Positions 32,720 to 45,340 are shown, counted from the stretch's first letter. The stretch is DNA of 64,000 nucleotides from Solea solea (GCF_958295425.1 NC_081150.1:1816001-1880000); one strand, 5' to 3'. Notes: a model not told the origin generated them from the sequence alone. Program-made: numbers and translations.

Positions 32720-34760
32720 TTTCATGTGTGAATGTTGTTTTTTTTAATGATGCATGTACTACGTATAGAGCTCTGGGTGTCATGTGACTCGGTCTGTTTA
32801 CACCGCCATGTTGGCAGGAAAAGCTCCTGTAAAAATTGGAACAGCGACATCGCCGGTTTTAAGAGGTCAGAGGTCGCTGTGCACTTTGAATCCACGGAAA
32901 TGGTGCCATATATGACAGATTGAATATATGTGAAACAGTCAGAGCTGACGTTATTCCAGACCTGCTGTATCCCCCACATCATCAACTCTCTGATGAACTT
33001 TCCCCTCATTATTCTCTCCTCCAGAGAACACTCACATATCACTATAAAAGCATGTAAAATAAACATGATATTGAAGTTAATTAGTGTTAAAAAACGCTGA
33101 TAGGAGCGGATTCAGGTCCACTGCAGTGCATTTAGCCTGTAAAAGATGTGTCGCTGGGCTTTTATATGATGTGTTCAGCTGCTTTTCTCCAGATTAAATC
33201 GTCATAATGTGCAAAAACCACATGATAATGATGGTATGTCTTTGGTTGGTACTGTGGAAAATGCTGTAATCAAAGTTATACACAGAGGTTTTTTTGTTTT
33301 TTTTTTTAAATAAAGAAATAATGGGTTTTGCAATTATAACTATTGCACTATATATCACTATATCATTTTTATAGTCTGTTATTATTACTACATGTAAATG
33401 TTGCAAATTGTGTGATCTGCACACATTCATTCATGTCAATCAAATGTTACAAAGACCACGTTAAAACATGTTTTAATTTACTCCTAGGGCTCTTCAAAAT
33501 GCCCCCATTTCTCCTCAAATTTAAAAAGCTCCCTTTGCTCGGTCACCTTTTTTTTTTTTTTTTAAGAATATAAAACCTATATCATTTTTACCTGCAAAGA
33601 GATTTTCAGTTGCTAAAAAGTGACTTGTGGCTTCTATACCTTGTAGCTGAGGGGATATTTCTGCTTCAAAATCACTTGTTTTCATTGACGAGGTTTGTAT
33701 TTTAAGAATTAAAGCCCGCTGAGACCTAACAGTACAGGTGTTTCAACAGGTAAAAGGGTCTGGCAGACGATCACTAGTGTGTGGTGGATATACTGCCACT
33801 TACATACAGTATGTATGGCTCTAAAGGCCTTTTTTCTCCATTTTGAGAGCCATTAACAGTGGCTCTGTTCACTGATGTAAACCAGGATAGTGTGACAGAG
33901 GAGCAGCGTGTGCTCCAAAAGTAAGGAAGCTAAATGGAACGTGTGTGGTGTTCATGTCATTACTTACACCTGTGCTTTTCCTCCTGTGACCTGTCACACA
34001 CTCACGCTACATTTGCATTTGTCTTTTCATTTAAAATGACACTATAATCCACAGGCCTTCTCCATGGAGATACGTTGGTGTTGAAGGGGTGTCGTTGCTC
34101 CCAAGGTGAGGTTATTTATTCACTCAGTTTGACAATTAGATTCACTGTTAAAAACATTAATTAAGATATGAAATGGCTTCTTATTTTAGCTTTATTTAAT
34201 GTTGAGAACAAGGTTTTTATTCTGTTTTATTAGAGCTTGTGTTAATATATATAAATAATAAATACAAAGTATACAATTAAATATAGTATAGTAAAACGGG
34301 TCATTTCACAATTGCTGGCCTCAGTTTTACAAATATGATGATGCACTTTTGTTGTCTGTAGATATTTATGGATTAAGACAACATTGTTTGAGTGTCCATG
34401 TGTATGGAAATGTATCTTTGGCATCTTTAAATGTGTGCAGCTGTTTTACAGCTGACGACCTCGCTGCTCTCACCTTTGTACAAAGGCTTGATGAAGTTTA
34501 ATTAACACCAGGTGTGGTGGGGGGGGGCGGAGCCTACATAGAAGCCCTGTAGACACAAGAGGTGATGAAACATCAACTGAAATCTAAGAAAAAAAAGATA
34601 TAAGAAGTCGACGCTGTTTTGAATTTTTATGAATTATTTATTACTTTGAATGAATCGCTTATCTGCCTAAATTTAAATGATGCACTGTTTAAATGTAATT
34701 TTGTCACTATGATGTTAACATGGATTACACAGTGTAAACAACACCATCCTTGTTTATATT
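32720..34760. other. intergenic DNA downstream of map3k7
   Basis: 32775-33110 looks like an old interspersed repeat (gtgactcggtctgtttacac, cgccatgttggcaggaaaag), unnamed. The rest is unique-looking and T-rich, with AATAAA hexamers at 33058 and 33308. No gene. Confidence 0.4.
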
Positions 34761-34772
34761 AATGCCCTATAA

Positions 34773-34810
34773 CAGTGGTTCCCAAAGACTGGGTTGGGAC
34801 CCACTGATGG
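34773..34810 (+). mobile_element. hAT-like terminal sequence 'cagtggttcccaaa'
   Basis: cagtggttcccaaagactgg followed by gttgggacccactg is the start signature of many hAT-type elements. An opposite-strand copy lies at 53514-53545. Too little remains to name the family. Confidence 0.5.
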
Positions 34811-34869
34811 TTCACTGGAGATGTTTTTGAGGGTCTCCAGTGGAGAATTTTCCCAAACTTTAGTTATAA

Positions 34870-34873
<4 letters not shown>

Positions 34874-34921
<48 letters not shown>
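34874..34921 (+). repeat. (GT)n microsatellite, about 24 units
   Basis: Uninterrupted GT run. Confidence 0.95.
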
Positions 34922-34923
<2 letters not shown>

Positions 34924-34924
34924 G

Positions 34925-36342
34925 TGGATCCTGGGAGCTGTTTGGTCCTGCACAGGAGGTTCTGGCCTGATCGGACTTCCTGGAACCACTCACAGTCAAA
35001 CTGACGATGGATATGTTGAGTATGTTCGAATACATTTTTTAAATGGTTTGTTTCGTGTGTTGCTGCTGGTTTCTTGGGAGTGGGGAAGATGGAGTCTCCA
35101 CACCAGTCGTAACAAAATAGACAGACAGACAGAAATTAAGCCTTTCTTTCAATGCATTATTCTGTGGCGACTGGAACAGAGTTTGGGGTTTGTTTGTTTT
35201 TTTTGTGCAAACAGTTTTAGGCTGTTTTTGTTTCTCCTGCTGCTTCATTCTTACATTTGTGAAAACCAGGTGTCAAACAGATGTGTGTTTACATGTAAGT
35301 GCCTCATTTTACGTGTCTTTGTTTGCACACTTTGCTTAATCTGCAGCCAACGACTCATAATTACTGTGACATTTTTCCTACTTTACCTCAAAGTAAAGTC
35401 TTTTTAGTTGTTCCAGTTTACTGGCACAATCCAAAAACATGCAGATTAGGTAAACGGGAGACTAACTTGACTGTATTAAGATTATTTGTGTCTGTCTGTC
35501 TTTAACACCAAGCGTATCGCAGACATGTTTGCACAAGCGCACTTTGCATTACCGTAATTACGCAACGGTTTGTGCTGTCGGAAAAATGATGAAGCCAGTG
35601 AATCAGCGTCTTTGTCACCAGAGAGGAGAGAGTTAGAGTCTCTACATAGTTTCCATTTTGGCCTGTTTTCAGACATAGAGACTCAAACAAATGTTATTTT
35701 AAATATGTTTCGTACTGTTATCATTTCAAATTTAATAAGCAAAAGCTGCTGTTTTTTTCCTAAATAAATAAACGTTCTTTTTAAATTATTAATACGCTAT
35801 TCTAACATGCAGTAAATCATAAATCATAACTGGCATATATTAAAAGTTATTCCGGAAAAATGTGCATAAGAACTTGGAGGACATTTTCTGGCCCTTTTTA
35901 TGGTTAAAATAAGCAAAAAAAAAGAAAAAAAGTCCAGAGTTAAAGAGTTAATAAACTGGTGATCCATCCAGGTTATAACACTGGCCCCACCCCCACCTAA
36001 GCAATCGATAACAGATGGATCAGTGTGGAGACACGGCTTTGTTTTTTTTCTGTTTTTTGTTGTTTTTCAATAATATTTATAGATTTTACTCCTTTTTACA
36101 AAAGTAGTATTGTGCCATCCCTACTATATATGATATACTAGCTCAGTTTCATATGCACTGCATCACATGACAACATATACTGTGTTTCTGTATTTAACAA
36201 AAGCTGCCTCATGATTGGCTGAAACTATGCCAGTTTTAAATAATTCATATACATTTGCCAGACTTAATAAAATTGATCAGCTTTTTAATGCAGGATTAAA
36301 ATGGCACCATAAGCACTGTCATTGTTGTTATTGTTATTCTTC

Positions 36343-36374
<32 letters not shown>

Positions 36375-36880
36375 AGTTGTAGTAATAGTGCTAATGTAAA
36401 GATACAAAAGGTCTGGAGCACACTCTAGTAAAAAAAAGACAGTATATAAAGATTTGAATATTATTGTTAATCCACTGGTAATTAGATTACAGTGGATTGC
36501 AGTCATTTATCAGTTTGTTTAGAAAGATAACGTCATGTAGAATCCCAGATTACCTCCATAGTCTCCCATTGTCGCCTCCAAGTGTTTAAGAATGTTCTTT
36601 CAGTCTGAACAGGATTATGTCATCAGTGTCTGTGGACGGTGCAGTATCTGCATCAGCCAGCAGGTGGTGCTAAACCTCCATAGTCTTCACCAGTGAGGTT
36701 GTTTTTCACAGACAAAGGAGCACACACACACACACACACATATCTTCAGTGTATCAGTGTCCAGCGTGCACGTGCGTGCTCATGATGTCATGCTGCCGCA
36801 TCGATCGCGTCAACACAAGTGAAATGATTTATCTCACGTACAAATGGACTGGAGTGACATCAGCGGCCTGTGATAGAGCG
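34925..36880. other. intergenic DNA, no gene seen
   Basis: Contains an ATT run (36342-36372) and a CA run (36722-36741). The remaining sequence is AT-rich and unremarkable. Confidence 0.4.
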
Positions 36881-36887
36881 TGTGGAC

Positions 36888-36934
36888 GCTGATGCTGATG
36901 CTGATGCTGATGCTGGTGCTGATGCTGATGCTGA
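36888..36934 (+). repeat. hexamer repeat (GATGCT)n
   Basis: About eight units of gatgct with one ggt variant. Confidence 0.9.
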
Positions 36935-37122
36935 GGGTCAGTCACTTCCAAAGGTTCAGAGGTTTTACATTTCACATCAGATCACATCAGAAACACGAGG
37001 TCCTGCTGACAAAGGCCTTTTTTCTGCTTTGACTGTCGGTGTTTGAAGTTTGCAGCTAAATGGGGAACAGTGAGTCATTTTCATTGTGGAGGAATGATGT
37101 AATCTTCCCTCTGCAGCCAGGT

Positions 37123-37123
37123 A

Positions 37124-37155
<32 letters not shown>

Positions 37156-37350
37156 GTGAGTGAGTGAGTGAGTGAGTGCACTCTCCCTCTCTCTCTCTCT
37201 CTCTCTCACTAAACTGGTGGAAATGAAATAAGGAAGACTTGTTTGGTTGCCAGATTTGTCCTGAGCTCTTTTGTTCTCAAAGGAGGACACAGCTCAGTGT
37301 GTGTGTGTGTGTGTGTGTGTGAGACCAGGGAAGGAAGGGTTACCATCTGG

Positions 37351-37424
<74 letters not shown>
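37123..37424 (+). repeat. microsatellite cluster: (GT)n, (GAGT)n, (CT)n, (GT)n, (GT)n
   Basis: GT 37127-37154, GAGT 37155-37178, CT 37189-37208, GT 37297-37320 and a long GT 37355-37423. Open frames through it are only repeat read-through (poly Cys-Val or Thr-His). Confidence 0.95.
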
Positions 37425-37930
37425 GTTTTTCACAAGGACAGCTAAAGTCCCTTCATGTCACATTTGACTGCCTCACTCTCTCCATTACATTAGCAGGTAA
37501 CACTTTACATTTTAAATACACTGCTGTTGTGATTTAATGCTGCAGCAGCTCTGACTGTGTGAAGCTCGTGTTTAATGTAAAGTGTAAATCAAACGTGGAC
37601 ATGAGCACATATCTGACAAACTCAAGGTTATTTTTAAACACTTATTGATTGATTTCACTTTTATTTAACTGGGAAGTTCCAGTGGGATTTAAACATCTCT
37701 CTTACATGAGAGTATTTAAAATGTAGATGTAGAAATGAAATGTTTGTGAAGATTCTGTTAGCAAAGGTTCTGGTTTGATACATGGATTTCTTTTTTTAAT
37801 CTCCATGTAGATGACAGCTGAGATTTTATTAATACATTATTATGTTGCCTTAATATGACACAAAAACATACTGAATTTAAAGCTGAAATGAAGGTGAATA
37901 GATACAGTAGACGTACATATTTATAGACAT

Positions 37931-38173
37931 TAGGGCTGCATTGACTAATTATCATAATCATTTGACTGATTTTGAAATTTTCTTCACTCCATATAACAAA
38001 TAAACTATTAAAATATATTAATTTATGCTGTGTATTATTGTATTAATCATCATTTCCAGGTTTAGGAATCACTGATCAACATTTTCTCACTTTAATCACA
38101 TTTTATGGATCAATCATCTACTCAATTCATCCAGATAATAATTGACAAATTAATTGATTATGAAAAGCCCTAA
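37931..38173 (+). mobile_element. MITE 'tagggctgca ... aagcccta'
   Basis: Ends tagggctgcattgactaatt and ttaattgattatgaaaagcc (then cta) are inverted, with about 245 bp of AT-rich, non-coding interior. Same family as 15770-16045. Confidence 0.8.
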
Positions 38174-38536
38174 TAGAAAGATATAGATTTATTTTTTTTA
38201 TATGGAAATGAATAATAAAAACTTCAAATGGAACATACCATAATAAGCTGCCGTCCCGAATAGAAGACCCGGACACAAAGCCTCTTAATCATCGTCATCA
38301 TCATCATCATCATAATTCAACATAATGCTGCGAGACATCAGACACAGCAACATAAAACCACATCGTACTACACAAAATGCAAATCGCAATATCGGACATG
38401 CATGAAATTCAAAATGACGGTTAAAAGAACAATAAATGTTAAAATAGAAAAAAGAAATTCTTTGCAGATGCTGATGGAGCAGTACAGAACCTGTATGTGC
38501 ACCTGGAGTCAGTGATTCATCATAACAACAATAACG

Positions 38537-38594
38537 TGAGTCAGGCCAAACACACAAGGTCACATTTCAGTCTCTGACTCATCACAGTGAGTCA
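38537..38594. promoter_or_regulatory. three TRE cores (AP-1 / BACH-MAF type) in 58 bp
   Basis: TGAGTCA at 38537-38543, TGACTCA at 38575-38581 and TGAGTCA at 38588-38594. Such 7-mers are bound by AP-1 and, with flanks, by BACH/MAF/NRF2 dimers. Function is inferred. Confidence 0.4.
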
Positions 38595-38668
38595 AGTTCA
38601 GAGGACAGATGTTGCTGCAGGACCACATTCTTATTCTCTGGGTTTTCTATTGGGTTGTTTCAGGACCT

Positions 38669-38721
38669 GCTTATGTGTGTGTGTGTGTGTGTGTAAAGAG
38701 AAGCTGGCTAATATAACGCAA

Positions 38722-38802
<81 letters not shown>
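38669..38802 (+). repeat. (GT)n and two (TA)n microsatellites
   Basis: GT 38673-38692, TA 38726-38761 and TA 38770-38799. Confidence 0.95.
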
Positions 38803-38984
38803 CTCATCATCATTTTTGTAAAAAAAATGTATGACGTGCAGTAAACGACATTAAAACCAGATTTTAGCCACTTAACAAAAAGGCTCACCTTTGTATCATC
38901 TTAAGAATAAGTTTGTTGCTTTATCTCGTGTCTCGTTTGTCTTGTTGCTACTGGAAGCTAAAGTTGTAACGTTGTTGCTCTCCT

Positions 38985-39161
38985 GCACCAAAGTCCATAC
39001 AGAAAATCATCTTGTTCAGTTTGCAGGGACATGGAACCTGCTGCTCTGCTGCTGCTGCTCACAAAAGGTTTAAAACACCAAAGTCACAAAATAACACATT
39101 TGAACTCACTCGTGGAAGCAGCAGTGATATAAAATCGTTGATTTTGTCTGTGGACGTTGGC
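38985..39161. repeat. palindromic 'caccaaagtccat' repeat, copy A
   Basis: Left arm gcaccaaagtccatacagaa (38985) and right arm tgattttgtctgtggacgtt (39139) are imperfect inverted repeats. Same family as copies at 45666, 51812 and 63302. Confidence 0.6.
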
Positions 39162-39648
39162 GCGTGAGAGAAAGTGGTTTAGAAGACGACACAAGTGTCA
39201 GAAAAGTCTTTCTAACAGTGAGATGAAATGGTGAATATATTCTTACAATATCATAGAAGATTTGATTATGTGGAACTGTTGTTTTTTTTTCTTATTTCTA
39301 GCTGATAAAAACACACAGGACTTCCATAGTGCTTCCATGTGTCTCTCTAACGACCTTAACCTCAGCAAGAGTGTCAACTGTTGTATGTATGTTTATTTAT
39401 TTCAGTTATCCTCTGCTCTCATTGTCACACGTTTAATAACATGAACACATTATGTTTCCTGTAGATTCTGCCTTCGTCTGAGTGTTTTTTTTTTTTTTAA
39501 ACGAAATGCGATGGATGTGCCGTCATTTCTCTTCGCCCTCTTTTGCAACGCAAAGTTGCTGTTGCACTTGGAAACCTATGTGTGAGCTTTAGATTTTATC
39601 TATAACATGGTAGCCATGGAAACTGGATGACATAAATAGGCTAGCTGT

Positions 39649-39712
39649 GGCAGAGAGAGAGAGAGAGAGAGAGAGAGACAAAGTGAGAGGAAGAGAGAGT
39701 GAGGGAGAGAGA
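39649..39712 (+). repeat. (GA)n purine tract
   Basis: GA run 39653-39678 continuing as imperfect gagaga/gaggaag to 39712. Confidence 0.9.
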
Positions 39713-39719
39713 TGATTTC

Positions 39720-40080
39720 TATAATGGACAGAATTTGGGTCATAATATCTTGCATGTTGGTCTATAAATTGCTCTGTGTGCCAGTTAGAATCCCATTAAT
39801 CTGCAGGAGTCCCTGGTGGCTTTTTAAAGTGGCTGCAGGCAATTATTTAACAACGATACGGTTTCCCCTGGACAGTCAAACGCGGTCTTTACGTGGAAGC
39901 GTCACTTTTGTTGTTTACGCCACTTCACGCAGTATGTAATTACACATACTGGCATTTTAGCTCGTGGAGAATGCTAATTGGGATCATGAATTCATGTATT
40001 TGGAAGAGAACACCCCTCCATTCATGATTTCACTGCGGGTTCTCTTCACTAATGAGGGTAAAGGGAGGGAGCGCGAGTGA
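39720..40080. other. candidate conserved non-coding block
   Basis: Repeat-free, with gagaatgctaattgggatca, tgaattcatgtatttggaag and tccattcatgatttcactgc. No gene-like open frame. Enhancer-type texture only. Confidence 0.3.
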
Positions 40081-41455
40081 GAGCAGCTGCTCCTTTTTCT
40101 GATGTAACTATTTTTTTTATTTTTTTTTGACAAATTCATATTTTGATGATTCATTTATTCACTTTTTTGTGGCGTGTCGCAGTCTGCCTGAGCGCGGCTG
40201 TTCCTCTGAGTCATGGGAGAGAGGCAGAGTTGTGACATGATACTGGCAGAGGGTGAGAAAGGTCAAAGCTCGCTGTGCAGCCAGCTGGAACCGACACAGC
40301 AGAGCAGGTACGAGCCCATTGGCTGAATGTCCTGTCCACACACACACACACACACACAGTGATGAGGAGCCGCCGCCCACTGCAGAGACCAGCTCTCCCA
40401 CTGTGAAAGCTCTGGGCTAATGCACATATTAAGTGTATTAAGGGTGTGTCCAAACCGCCAAATAAGAATAACTGTGAGTTTATCATTCCCGCCCACAACT
40501 TGGACAGCTGGGTAAGCAAATGGAGCGCACCCTCGCTTGAAACCGTGACACTAAAGTGAAGTTGTGAAGACATTCACAGATTCAAGCGTTGAAATGCATG
40601 TGAGACACTATATTGATCCATACGGAGCGCAGGGACGGTGTATTATCATGTCATTAGGACATTTATGGGACACTTTTTCATCACTGCCTCTGTTACGCAG
40701 CTCTCACAGTTATTCATGGGAATGATATTAATGTTATTAATTAGTATTTTGTGGCCATGAAGTTGAGTTTCTTCACCCCATGTCATGTCTGGAGCTCCGT
40801 TCTATCTTGACAATGATGGTGCGTTCCATTTCTAAGACAGCTGCTACCTGTCCTAGTGGACACTTAATGACAGACAACTATTGTGCCACTGACTTCAGAG
40901 CAGGTTTCTAATGGTCACATTGATGCTGTGTAAAGATACTAATGCAGTTTGACCCATTTTAGTTTGGAATTTGATGAATACACAAAAATGACAAAAGCTT
41001 TTTTTAAAAGTGAAACAAATGTTTACACATTGATGTTGTTCCGGGTCATATTTGACTCATATCTGCTGAGTTTGATTTTAGATTCACCAGTGAGGGTCAA
41101 ATCAAGGACAAAGATGATGACGCTGAGCACTGAATCGATGATGGTCGTTATAAGGATTTATTTGTGTTGGTTTTCACAGCGTCTTTGATCAGAGACGAGG
41201 TCACAGCTGACTGTGGGAAGCAAAGCTGCGGAGGTCAAACTGACGGCAAGACACTTTGTTGACGCGTAAACGCGAACCTGCAGTTCTCAGGGGTCAAAGG
41301 TCACAAGCGGGTTTATTTACTCGGTCGCTTTGCCTCAGTCTGGAGTGTATTTGTGAATTCAGTTTGCTGCTCAGAATGGAAGCTCATAATAACAAGCTTC
41401 ATTTAAACTGCAGCCTCTGAGGTCTCAGCTCTGATTTATAGCACTGATCGTGCGT

Positions 41456-41482
41456 GTGTATGTGTGTGTGTGTGTGTGTGTA
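41456..41482 (+). repeat. (GT)n microsatellite
   Basis: gtgtatgtgtgtgtg run. Confidence 0.9.
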
Positions 41483-41668
41483 ACCAGTAGTAAGGTTAGG
41501 GTTAGTCATTAACCTGGCATGGTTATGGTTAGTAGGCATAAGATTTTGTTTAGGTTATCCAAATAAATGGAAGTCACTCATCTGTTAAGCACTTTGTATT
41601 TTGTACTCCTGCACTATTTAACATAAACACTGACCTTGTCAGGACCAGAACCTGGTCCTGAATTTGGG

Positions 41669-41780
41669 GCAGCCCACGGCCAAGTGGAAAGGGAACTTGG
41701 CTTGTAACCAGAGGGTTGCAGGTTTGAGTCCCCACCAGGTCAAAGGGCTGAGGTGCACCTGTGTGTGTGTGTGTGTGCAT
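41669..41780 (+). repeat. tRNA-derived SINE head with (GT)n
   Basis: gcagcccacggccaagtgga (A-box region), agggaacttggcttgtaacc, agagggttgcaggtttgagt and cccc (B box ggtttgagtcc at 41721). Same family as the minus-strand copy at 28637-28805. Ends in a GT tract (41760-41778). Confidence 0.7.
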
Positions 41781-41804
41781 GTTGCTGCCTTTCTGGGACT
41801 TCTG

Positions 41805-42140
41805 GTATAAACACTGACCTTTTCTGGACGACTCGTCCTCATGAGGATCAAAAGCAAATCTCCACTCCTGAGCTCCTTGTTAGTGTTTTTCTGTCCTCGA
41901 TTAGGTACTAACAAGGATACTGGTGCAAACCTGTGTGTGTACACACGTCTCTAAAAGGCTGTGAGGACACATTTTCAGTCAAACTTCTCTTTATGAGGAC
42001 ATTTTGGCTGTTTTCCACCATTTTAAAGAGCTTTTTTGAGGGTTGAGACTTTGTTTGGGGTTAGCACTGGGTTATCTGGTCTTAAGATAAGGTTAAGGGG
42101 TGAGGGCGTACGTCTAAGTGTCCTCACTAAGAATGCTGTG

Positions 42141-42172
<32 letters not shown>
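41805..42172 (+). repeat. microsatellite-linked 'gaggacatttt' repeat
   Basis: tatgaggacattttggctgt, gagggttgagactttgtttg, aagataaggttaaggggtga, tgtcctcactaagaatgctg and tgcaaacgtgtg, ending in (GT)n at 42147-42172. A truncated sister copy occupies 41805-41945. Confidence 0.6.
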
Positions 42173-43789
42173 CATCCTTGGCTGGTCATTGCTGGTGAGT
42201 GAGTTTGGAGTGGGACAGTGCGACAGCCTGTTATTACGGCCCATGTGACTGACAGTGTGTGGGCGAGAAGGTAATTGCTGAAGTATGCCTGTGGTGACGA
42301 GGACCTTCAGGGGAGCGGATGTTCAGCAGACTGAGAGACAGAGAGAGAGAGAGAAGTGATGAGTCATCGCTTACACCCCAGTCACTGGTGTTTGTTTACT
42401 CCTCCTCTGCAGCCCGAGCGCTGACAGACAGGGAACTGTCACTCTTAAAGGATTTCAGCTCCTCAGACTTGAGGACAAAGCTGCTTAGTTTAAACCAGGT
42501 CCTGTTCTCTGTGTAAACAGCCTGCAGAGCTGACATACTGTAAACATGCACTTAAATAGGATCTTCACACTAACGCTCAGTACGTTTCCACACTTACCGT
42601 AAGCTCGACTACGCCGTAGTACTGTCCTTGACCCAATACACAGGCACTAGTGTTTAGAATCACTTTATTGACTCTATTGACTTAGCTTAGGGCTGGAACT
42701 GTGGCGCAGTTCATGCCAGACTCGGGTCAGCATGAGTCCGATTCTGGTTCTGCTGAAGGTTAACTATACATGGAGTAGTAAGTTGACTCCCAAGGAGAGT
42801 CTACCGATGTGACGTGTGTGTCGCTGACCCTAGCGGACCTCTGTGGATGTGGAAGTTATCATCTGGGTCTTAGTCTGACTTGCTGTTTCTATCAGACTAA
42901 CATGTTTTCTATCACTTACTCATTAGATTTGATTCCTAACATCATGCTGTTGTGTTGGGACTTTTACTTGTTTTTTCACATGGAGCATTACCCATGTAAG
43001 AAGCTGGTAAATCAACACCGTGAGCAACGAGACCGACAATCTTGATTGAGGGTAAAGCTGAACATTTGTCAAGAACTGCCCCCCCACCCCCCATTTTGTT
43101 GATAAGAAACACAATTTGAACTGAAATCTAAACCAAAATCAATAAAATTCAAACAACCCTATCACCACAGCTATTATTGGTTTAGTTGACCTTTTTAAGG
43201 GTTTAATGTCTATTTTCATCTTATCCGTCTCCATGGTTACCATTATTGACAAATTTTCCAGATTATGGTTTAAGAGGACCAAAATGCTTTTACTTTGAAA
43301 GTACAGAAAGTGTTGTGTTTGCAGCATTATTTGAGGTTCAACCTGTTTTTAGAGATAATTCTCACTGACTGTTTTCCCGTGAAGTGCCTTCACAGTGAAA
43401 ATAGGCAGGGACTCTGTTTCTCAAGAAGTGCATATCAAATGTGACCAGTGTGGTCACTCTAATCTGGTAACAGGACACCTCTCAAAGTGCTGCTCATGCA
43501 TCCACCACACATCAGCTTAAAGTTTCAAAGGAATTATGGTCCTGGAACAGATCTCAGCCCCACCCACTTTTTTCAAACCCTCTGGACACTGGACAGGCTC
43601 ACGATTTCAAGGGTCAGAGTTCAATCTCACTCAACTTAGGGTCAATTGAAGAGGCGGGTGAATTTATGACTGGACGTGAATGTGCCTCAGTCTGTTCCAC
43701 TGAAGAGTGAACGGGAAACATCTTTTCATGTGACTGCGTCACACAAGTGAGGGCGTTTCAGCTCATAAAGTTTAAAAAGAATAGATTTT

Positions 43790-44000
43790 TGTTTGTTAGT
43801 TGGTTGGTTGATTAGGTAGTTGGTTGGTTTGTTCGTTGGGTAGATGGTTACTTCGTTTGTTGATTAGTTGGGTAGATGGTTTGTTGGTTGATTAGGTGGT
43901 TGGTTGGTTGGTTCGTTGGGTAGATGGTTGATTATGTGGTTGGTTGGTTAGTTGGGTAGATGGATGGTTGGTTGGTTGGTTGGTTCAATTAGTTGGTTGA
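43790..44000 (+). repeat. GGTT-rich minisatellite with an 80-bp higher-order period
   Basis: Degenerate gttg/ggtt units. The 19-mer gttcgttgggtagatggtt occurs at 43831 and again at 43911, exactly 80 bp apart, so the array also has a longer repeat unit. Confidence 0.85.
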
Positions 44001-44699
44001 AATCGACAAGCACAAAAAATTGGACAGCAAGTTCCAGTATGCTCGGCAGCTGTGTGTAGCGGAAGCTAATTTAGCCTTTAATAAGCACCAATAATCCAAA
44101 CAGTAATTAGGATTTTATATTATCATATAAAATATTCAATTTTAGCAAAAATAATCTAAATGTTAATGCATATAATTACCAAAAAAGAAACCAAAAAAAG
44201 AAACACCGTACATACAAAGCAAATGAATCCAAAAAAACAAGTAAATAAACACATTAAGGCCATATCATCTGTATATTATTGTGATGCTGTGTGTATAGAC
44301 GTGTACTTGTGATACTCATAGAGTAGCATGACTGGATGTGAGCAGTCACATAGTAGTGAATGAGCCCATCATTAACCAGAATGTTGTCCCATCTGTGGTT
44401 TTGTTTCACCGCTCAGTTTCTCACAGTATTATTACAGATAAAGATCAAGATCTCCATATATATAGTGAATAGGAATATTTTTTTAATTTCCTGGTATGAA
44501 ATAGTTTATCGCTTACTTTATAATCAAACCATTTATAGTCAAATGACCATGCATTTTAATATAGAGCATAAGCAGTGTGTTGTGTGGGATGTACACCATA
44601 GAAAATAACATTTTAAACGAATATTTAAGCTACTGAAGAGAGCTGAAAAGTAAAAGTAGTCAAAGTGAAAGAAAGTTTGTGTAATAATGTGTGTGTGTG

Positions 44700-45090
44700 T
44701 GTCTGTGTTTGCATGTTTTCCTCTTGGATGAAGAGGGAGCTTTGCCGAAGGTAATCGGAGCCTGATAGGTTGCTGATCTGTTGCTCTGTGGCATCCTCTG
44801 TTATGAATGGCGGTTACATGTTTCCCTGAGGCACCGTCAGCCTCGCGGTAATTGATGTAATCAGAGGCATTTTGTGCCTGCTCACTTGCAGACAGAGGTG
44901 CTGTATTTTTTGTCTGGACTTGCCGTCGTTCTCCAGAGGCTGCCATGCAGTTCGGTTTTTGGCTGGTGCTCCATGTCTTAGTGACCACAATTGCTGATGA
45001 ATGACTTGGATGAGTCATCTCCATCTCTTGAAATGATGACTCTTTGACTGAAATGTCTCTCACACTTTTCCTGTGAGTCATCACTTTTGA
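44700..45090. other. candidate regulatory block with paired TRE sites
   Basis: Non-repetitive sequence with gcggtaattgatgtaatcag and two TGAGTCA sites at 45011-45017 and 45074-45080. A 181-residue minus-strand open frame crosses it but shows no domain and ends in CA-repeat read-through. Confidence 0.35.
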
Positions 45091-45311
45091 GCGAATGCAA
45101 GATTAAACATGCACAGTACAAATGCACTCAGCTACACTGGTTATACACTGTCGGTTAACCTCATGAAATCCCCCAAATATTGAATTAAGGAAAGAAAACA
45201 TGCATTCACAGAATAGAATAGGTTGCAAACGGTTGTCATTGGAGCTTTAATAACAGGACGATGTACCTGGATGGAGTATGTGTGCATGTTTTTGATGAAA
45301 TGAAAAGGAAA

Positions 45312-45340
45312 AAACATGATCTGTTACACAGATCATGTTT
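45312..45340. repeat. perfect 13-bp hairpin
   Basis: aaacatgatctgt and acagatcatgttt separated by tac. Confidence 0.8.

Noticed and set aside
37243..37537. Cys-Val-rich open frames
   Set aside because: Pure read-through of GT microsatellites; the same applies to frames at 29849, 34874, 55919 and 60149.
42680..42800. Possible third SINE (ctgtggcgcagttc)
   Set aside because: A-box-like start but no convincing B box or shared body with the other copies.
43790..44000. CRISPR-like array
   Set aside because: Degenerate tetramers without constant repeats and unique spacers, in a vertebrate genome.
44539..45084. 181-residue minus-strand open frame
   Set aside because: No recognisable domain, ends in CA-repeat translation and AT-rich sequence; the underlying block looks regulatory rather than coding.
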